NCBI GenBank assembly: GCA_012518475.1
Contig: JAAYSB010000015.1
Location: forward strand, 1-17,315
From: Intrasporangiaceae bacterium
Lineage (GTDB): Bacteria; Actinomycetota; Actinomycetes; Actinomycetales; Dermatophilaceae
Direction: 5' to 3'
DNA: 17,315 nt
The notes under the pieces were generated by a model. It saw only the letters and a list, made by a program, of their open reading frames with translations. It was not told the origin of the DNA and searched no databases. Positions 14,345 to 17,315 of the stretch are shown piece by piece; position 1 is the first letter of the stretch; each line of letters begins with the position of its first letter. The position numbers and the translations under genes are program-made.

Positions 14345-14527
14345 ATGAGTACGAACGAGACCTCGGTGCCGAGGAAAAGTCGACCGAAGAAGATCCTCGC
14401 TGCGTCGGCGAGCTATGAGATCCGCCGTCTGCGCCGTGATGAGGCCACCGTCACGCGCCCGGCGTCACGAACCTGGGTCGGCATCCCCCGGCCCGGTGTC
14501 GTCGCCGCGCTCGTCGCGGCTCCCTAG
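14345..14527 (+). CDS. Small ORF of 60 codons, unknown function
   Basis: I do not recognise this protein. It begins MSTNETSVPRKSRPKKILAA, is strongly basic (about a dozen Arg/Lys), has no signal peptide or membrane helix, and ends GVVAALVAAP. In favour of coding: a strong Shine-Dalgarno, GGAGGA, 6 nt before the ATG. Against: third-position G/C is near 78%, lower than in neighbouring genes, and I recall no family. Its TAG stop forms the first three bases of the TAGACT -10 box of fah, 10 bp before the fah ATG. It may be a small regulatory or leader peptide, or a non-coding stretch with a chance ribosome site. Confidence 0.45.
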   Translation: MSTNETSVPRKSRPKKILAASASYEIRRLRRDEATVTRPASRTWVGIPRPGVVAALVAAP

Positions 14528-14530
14528 ACT
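14525..14530 (+). promoter_or_regulatory. -10 box of fah, probably leaderless
   Basis: TAGACT ends exactly 7 nt before the fah ATG at 14538. A short GAGG lies between them, so a leadered transcript reading through from the 60-codon ORF could also be translated. No clear -35 is visible. Confidence 0.45.
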
Positions 14531-14537
14531 GAGGCCC

Positions 14538-15800
14538 ATGACCTGGCTCGACCTGCCCGACGACCACCTCTTCGGCATCGACAACCTGCCCTACGGCGTG
14601 TTCTCGACCGAGGCCGGCTCGACCCGGGTGGGGGTGCGCATCGGCGAGCAGGTTCTCGACCTGCCGGCCGCCGCCGTCGCCGCCGGGATGGAGTCCGGGG
14701 CGGTCTGGCAGGCCGGCTCACTCAACCCGTTCCTCGCCCACGGTGCCGAGGCGTGGCGCTCGGCCCGCGAGTGGATCACCGAGATCCTCACCAACGACTG
14801 CTACCGCGACGTCGTCGAGCCGCATCTGCTCGACCTCGCCGAGGTGACGATGCATCTGCCCATCGCCGTGGGGGACTACGTCGACTTCTACGCGAGCGAG
14901 CACCATGCGACCAACGTCGGCCGCATCTTCCGGCCGGACTCGGAGCCGCTCACCCCGAACTGGAAGCACCTGCCGATCGGCTCTCACGGGCGCTCCGGCA
15001 CAGTCGTGGTCAGCGGCACCGACATCGTCCGTCCGAGCGGCCAGCGCAAGCCCCCGACCGCCGACGCCCCGACCTTCGGGCCGTCGGGCAGGCTCGACAT
15101 CGAGGCCGAGCTCGGCTTCATCGTCGGCGGCGGCACCGAGCTCGGTGAGCCCGTGTCCATCGCGGACACCCATGATCACCTGTTCGGTGTCGTCATCCTC
15201 AACGACTGGTCCGCCCGCGACCTGCAGGCGTGGGAGTACGTCCCCCTCGGCCCGTTCCTCGGCAAGTCGTTCGCCACGTCCATCTCCCCGTGGGTCGTGA
15301 CGATGGATGCCCTCCGGGCAGCACGAATCCCGTTGCCCGGTCAGGATCCTCAGCCGCTCGACTACCTCCGCGGCGACGACCCGAGCGATGTCTACGGCCT
15401 CGATATCGCCTACGAGGTCGAGTGGAACGGCACCGTCGTCTCCCACCCCAGCTATCGCGACATGTACTGGTCCCCCACGCAGATGCTCACCCACATGACC
15501 GTCAACGGCGCGACCGTCCGCAGCGGCGACCTCTTCGGTTCCGGCACGATCTCCGGCCCCGAGAAGGGCAGCCGCGGCTGCTTCCTGGAGCTCACCTGGA
15601 GCGGGCAGGAGCCCGTCACCCTCGACGACGGCTCGGAGCGCACCTTCCTCGAGGACGGTGACACCGTCGTCCTGCGTGCCACCGCGGTCGGGCCGGACGG
15701 GTCGCGCATCGGACTCGGCGAGTGCGCCGGCACCATCGCGCCGGCGCGTCATCGGGGCAGGCATGACACGACCACAACCACGGTCCACTCAATACACTGA
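14538..15800 (+). CDS. fah: Fumarylacetoacetase
   Basis: It hydrolyses fumarylacetoacetate to fumarate and acetoacetate, the last step of tyrosine/homogentisate catabolism, in the cytoplasm. The 420-aa protein has the N-terminal SH3-like part and the FAH catalytic domain. Residues corresponding to the mouse enzyme active site are present: D117 and catalytic H124 in DFYASEHHATNVG, E189 and E191 in DIEAEL, D223 in NDWSARD, and K243 and T247 in LGKSFATS. The ATG at 14538 gives the canonical MTWLDLP start. The C-terminus carries an extra hydrophilic tail (GRHDTTTTTVHSIH) after the usual GECAG end. The tail-coding DNA also contains the promoter of the next gene. hmgA of the same pathway lies at the other end of the window. 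Confidence 0.95.
   Translation: MTWLDLPDDHLFGIDNLPYGVFSTEAGSTRVGVRIGEQVLDLPAAAVAAGMESGAVWQAGSLNPFLAHGAEAWRSAREWITEILTNDCYRDVVEPHLLDLAEVTMHLPIAVGDYVDFYASEHHATNVGRIFRPDSEPLTPNWKHLPIGSHGRSGTVVVSGTDIVRPSGQRKPPTADAPTFGPSGRLDIEAELGFIVGGGTELGEPVSIADTHDHLFGVVILNDWSARDLQAWEYVPLGPFLGKSFATSISPWVVTMDALRAARIPLPGQDPQPLDYLRGDDPSDVYGLDIAYEVEWNGTVVSHPSYRDMYWSPTQMLTHMTVNGATVRSGDLFGSGTISGPEKGSRGCFLELTWSGQEPVTLDDGSERTFLEDGDTVVLRATAVGPDGSRIGLGECAGTIAPARHRGRHDTTTTTVHSIH
15793..15798 (+). promoter_or_regulatory. -10 box of the unknown gene after fah, probably leaderless
   Basis: TACACT ends exactly 7 nt before the ATG at 15806 and lies in the last codons of fah. No Shine-Dalgarno is visible before that ATG. It may add to read-through from fah. 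Confidence 0.45.
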
Positions 15801-15805
15801 CCGGT

Positions 15806-16666
15806 ATGCGCCGCGACAGGGACCCCGGAACATTCCCGGCTCTGTGGTCGGGTCTGTTCGACGACGCCGCCGTCTATCCACCGGCCTATGTGCCGCTGCA
15901 CGACGCGGTTGCGGCCTACCGGGCCCACCGCCAGGCGTGGTACGCCCCGCTCGTCGGCCCACTCCTCGTCCCGCCGAGCCGGTGCGTCGAGCTCTTCCGG
16001 CTCGCCGACCCCGACGACGCGCCGCTGCGTGTCGGCCTGACGATCCGCCCCGGCATCCATCCCGAGCTGCTCGGCATGGCGGCCGCCGGACTCGCCGCGA
16101 CGAAGCGGATCGGGGTCTCGATCGTCGAGCTCGGCTGGCACCCGGAGTGGCGCGAGGTCGGACTCGACGTCGCCGCCGTCCCCACGGCCCTCGAGGTCCC
16201 GCGCGGACCTGCCCAGTCCACCGCCCTCGCGGACATCCGTCGAGCCCGGGATGAAGGCGCCCGGGTCGGCGCGAAGTTCCGCACGGGCACGACCCCGAAC
16301 TGGGCATGGCCGGACGAGGCCGAGCTCGCCGACTTCCTCCTCGACGTTGTCCAGCGGCGGTTGCCGTTCAAGCTGACCGGTGGCCTGCACCACGCAGTGC
16401 GCGGCCGCTACACGACGCTCGGCGAGGAGGGCGAGAACCACGGCCTGCTCAACGTTGTCCTCGCCATCGCCGCAGCCCTGGCCGAGGCCAACGAGAGCGT
16501 CGTCACGAGCGTCCTCGAGGATCGCGACACCGATCGGCTCGTCGCCCGGGTGCAGGCTCTCTCGGACGACCAGGTCGCCTCGATCCGGGACCGCTTCGTG
16601 GCCTACGCGGTCTGTGCGGTCACCGACCCGATCAACGAGCTCAACTCTCTCGGTCTGCTCGACTGA
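15806..16666 (+). CDS. Protein of unknown function, downstream of fah
   Basis: A 286-aa soluble-looking protein without signal peptide or membrane segments. I recall similar motifs in uncharacterised bacterial proteins but know of no assigned function. Notable stretches are GLFDDAAVYPP (16-26), KFRTGTTPNW (157-166), FKLTGGLHHAVRG (188-200) and ENHGLLNVVLA (210-220). The spaced lysines, arginine and paired histidines set among alternating hydrophobic strands could be an active site in a barrel-like fold; this is a guess. The start lies 5 bp after the fah stop, so an accessory role in aromatic amino acid breakdown is possible. The 3' end overlaps the convergent RDD-protein gene by 26 bp. The coding call is firm; the function is open. 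Confidence 0.85.
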   Translation: MRRDRDPGTFPALWSGLFDDAAVYPPAYVPLHDAVAAYRAHRQAWYAPLVGPLLVPPSRCVELFRLADPDDAPLRVGLTIRPGIHPELLGMAAAGLAATKRIGVSIVELGWHPEWREVGLDVAAVPTALEVPRGPAQSTALADIRRARDEGARVGAKFRTGTTPNWAWPDEAELADFLLDVVQRRLPFKLTGGLHHAVRGRYTTLGEEGENHGLLNVVLAIAAALAEANESVVTSVLEDRDTDRLVARVQALSDDQVASIRDRFVAYAVCAVTDPINELNSLGLLD

Positions 16667-17315
16667 CGTGCTGTCGCTGCACCCGCAGCTGCGGTCCACG
16701 CACGACGACGGTGCGGCCGATCCGGTCGTGCAGTGTCTGCCGGTTCGGGTGCCAGATGCCGGTCAGGGCATCGAAGATGCTCAGCGGCACCGCGAACAGG
16801 GACAGGGCCGGCGTCGAGCTGAACAGGAAGAGCACCGGCCGGAGCAGTGATCGCCGCATGGCATCGCTCGGCGAGAGCACACCGGGTCGCTCCTGGAGGC
16901 GCACGCTGATCCCCGCCGCCCGCTTGCCGATCGTGGCGCCGGTCCGGCTGAGGAAGTAGGTGTGGTAGCCGACACCGACGAGGAGCTGGACGAGAGCGAA
17001 CACCCCCATCCACGGCAGGTCGAACTGGACCCGCTCAGCGAGCGCGGCCGCATCGGCGGGCGAGGCACCCGAGGTGACGGCTTCACCGATGATCTCGGGA
17101 TAGTTCCCGAGGCCCCGCCAGAAGAAGAAGCCGCCGAGGAGCAGCCCGATCGCCCAGGTCAGAGCAGAGTCGATCGCCCACGCACCGAACCTCGAGCCCA
17201 TCGACGCCAGCGGCACGCCGTCGGCCGTCGTGGGGCCGGGCTGCTGACCGGGTCCGTCGTACTGCTGCTGCGGCGGGTACGGCCCGGGACCGGGCGGCTC
17301 CTGGCCACGCCGGCC
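16641..17315 (-). CDS. RDD-family membrane protein, 5' end beyond window
   Basis: A small integral membrane protein of the RDD family. The frame stays open through the right edge and encodes a proline/glutamine-rich cytoplasmic N-terminus (PYPPQQQYDGPGQQPGP), typical of actinobacterial RDD proteins, so the GTG at 17216 is probably not the true start. Then come SRFGAWAIDSAL (first membrane segment with the conserved Arg and Asp), a second segment near WMGVFALVQLLVGVGY, the motif RTGATIGKRAAGISV, a third hydrophobic segment and the closing NRQTLHDRIGRTVVV. The family has no single defined role; some members are linked to transport or membrane stress. Its last 26 bp overlap the convergent gene on the other strand. 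Confidence 0.88.
   Translation of the reverse strand, partial: GRRGQEPPGPGPYPPQQQYDGPGQQPGPTTADGVPLASMGSRFGAWAIDSALTWAIGLLLGGFFFWRGLGNYPEIIGEAVTSGASPADAAALAERVQFDLPWMGVFALVQLLVGVGYHTYFLSRTGATIGKRAAGISVRLQERPGVLSPSDAMRRSLLRPVLFLFSSTPALSLFAVPLSIFDALTGIWHPNRQTLHDRIGRTVVVRGPQLRVQRQHVSRADRES

Noticed and set aside
14415..14537. N-terminal extension of fumarylacetoacetase
   Set aside because: The family starts at MTWLDLP; the upstream part is a shadow of the 60-codon ORF region.
1..17315. Mobile element, attachment site, CRISPR array or RNA gene
   Set aside because: I looked for transposase/integrase motifs, flanking direct repeats, regularly spaced repeats and tRNA-like cloverleaf sequence and found none.

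Overview
The window is high-GC bacterial DNA with about 90% G/C at third codon positions, TANNNT-type -10 boxes, leaderless starts and ROK/LacI-controlled sugar genes. This points to an Actinomycetota chromosome, probably Micrococcales (inferred from style, not from a marker gene). I see no rRNA, tRNA, CRISPR array, transposase or phage gene.

Layout, left to right. (1) The 5' end of hmgA (homogentisate 1,2-dioxygenase, minus strand) leaves the left edge. (2) A two-gene NatA/NatB-like ABC exporter (plus) begins about 110 bp from hmgA, head to head. (3) xylB and xylA (minus) form a xylose isomerase/xylulokinase operon, with a LacI-family regulator (plus) diverging from it across a 205-bp region containing palindromes and a recognisable xylA promoter. 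(4) A minus-strand operon encodes a sugar-binding lipoprotein, two permeases and a cytoplasmic GH3 glycosidase. It matches in content and order the streptomycete bxlEFG-bxlA xylobiose uptake/beta-xylosidase operons. (5) A ROK-family regulator and an aldose 1-epimerase (plus) diverge from it across a 130-bp region that holds a 20-bp near-palindrome overlapping the -35 box. (6) A structured 129-bp leader and a 60-codon ORF of unknown function precede fumarylacetoacetase (fah, plus) and a 286-aa protein of unknown function. (7) An RDD-family membrane protein (minus) runs in from the right edge, its 3' end overlapping the previous gene by 26 bp.

How it fits together. Blocks 3-5 form one pentose module. 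Short xylo-oligosaccharides (probably xylobiose) are captured by the lipoprotein and imported through the two permeases, powered by an ATPase encoded elsewhere. The GH3 enzyme would cleave them in the cytoplasm, the epimerase would interconvert xylose anomers, and XylA and XylB would make xylulose 5-phosphate. Two local regulators, and possibly a third distant GntR-type regulator, control it. hmgA and fah are the ring-cleavage and final hydrolytic steps of tyrosine/homogentisate catabolism; the pentose module lies between them.

The most unusual points are a ten-pair stem that would bury the Shine-Dalgarno of the 60-codon ORF before fah, four genes whose ATG lies exactly 7 nt after a TANNNT box, a DasR-like operator at the xylobiose operon promoter, and the unknown conserved-looking protein after fah. 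Most of the window is ordinary carbohydrate metabolism and I do not see a clear new multi-gene system.
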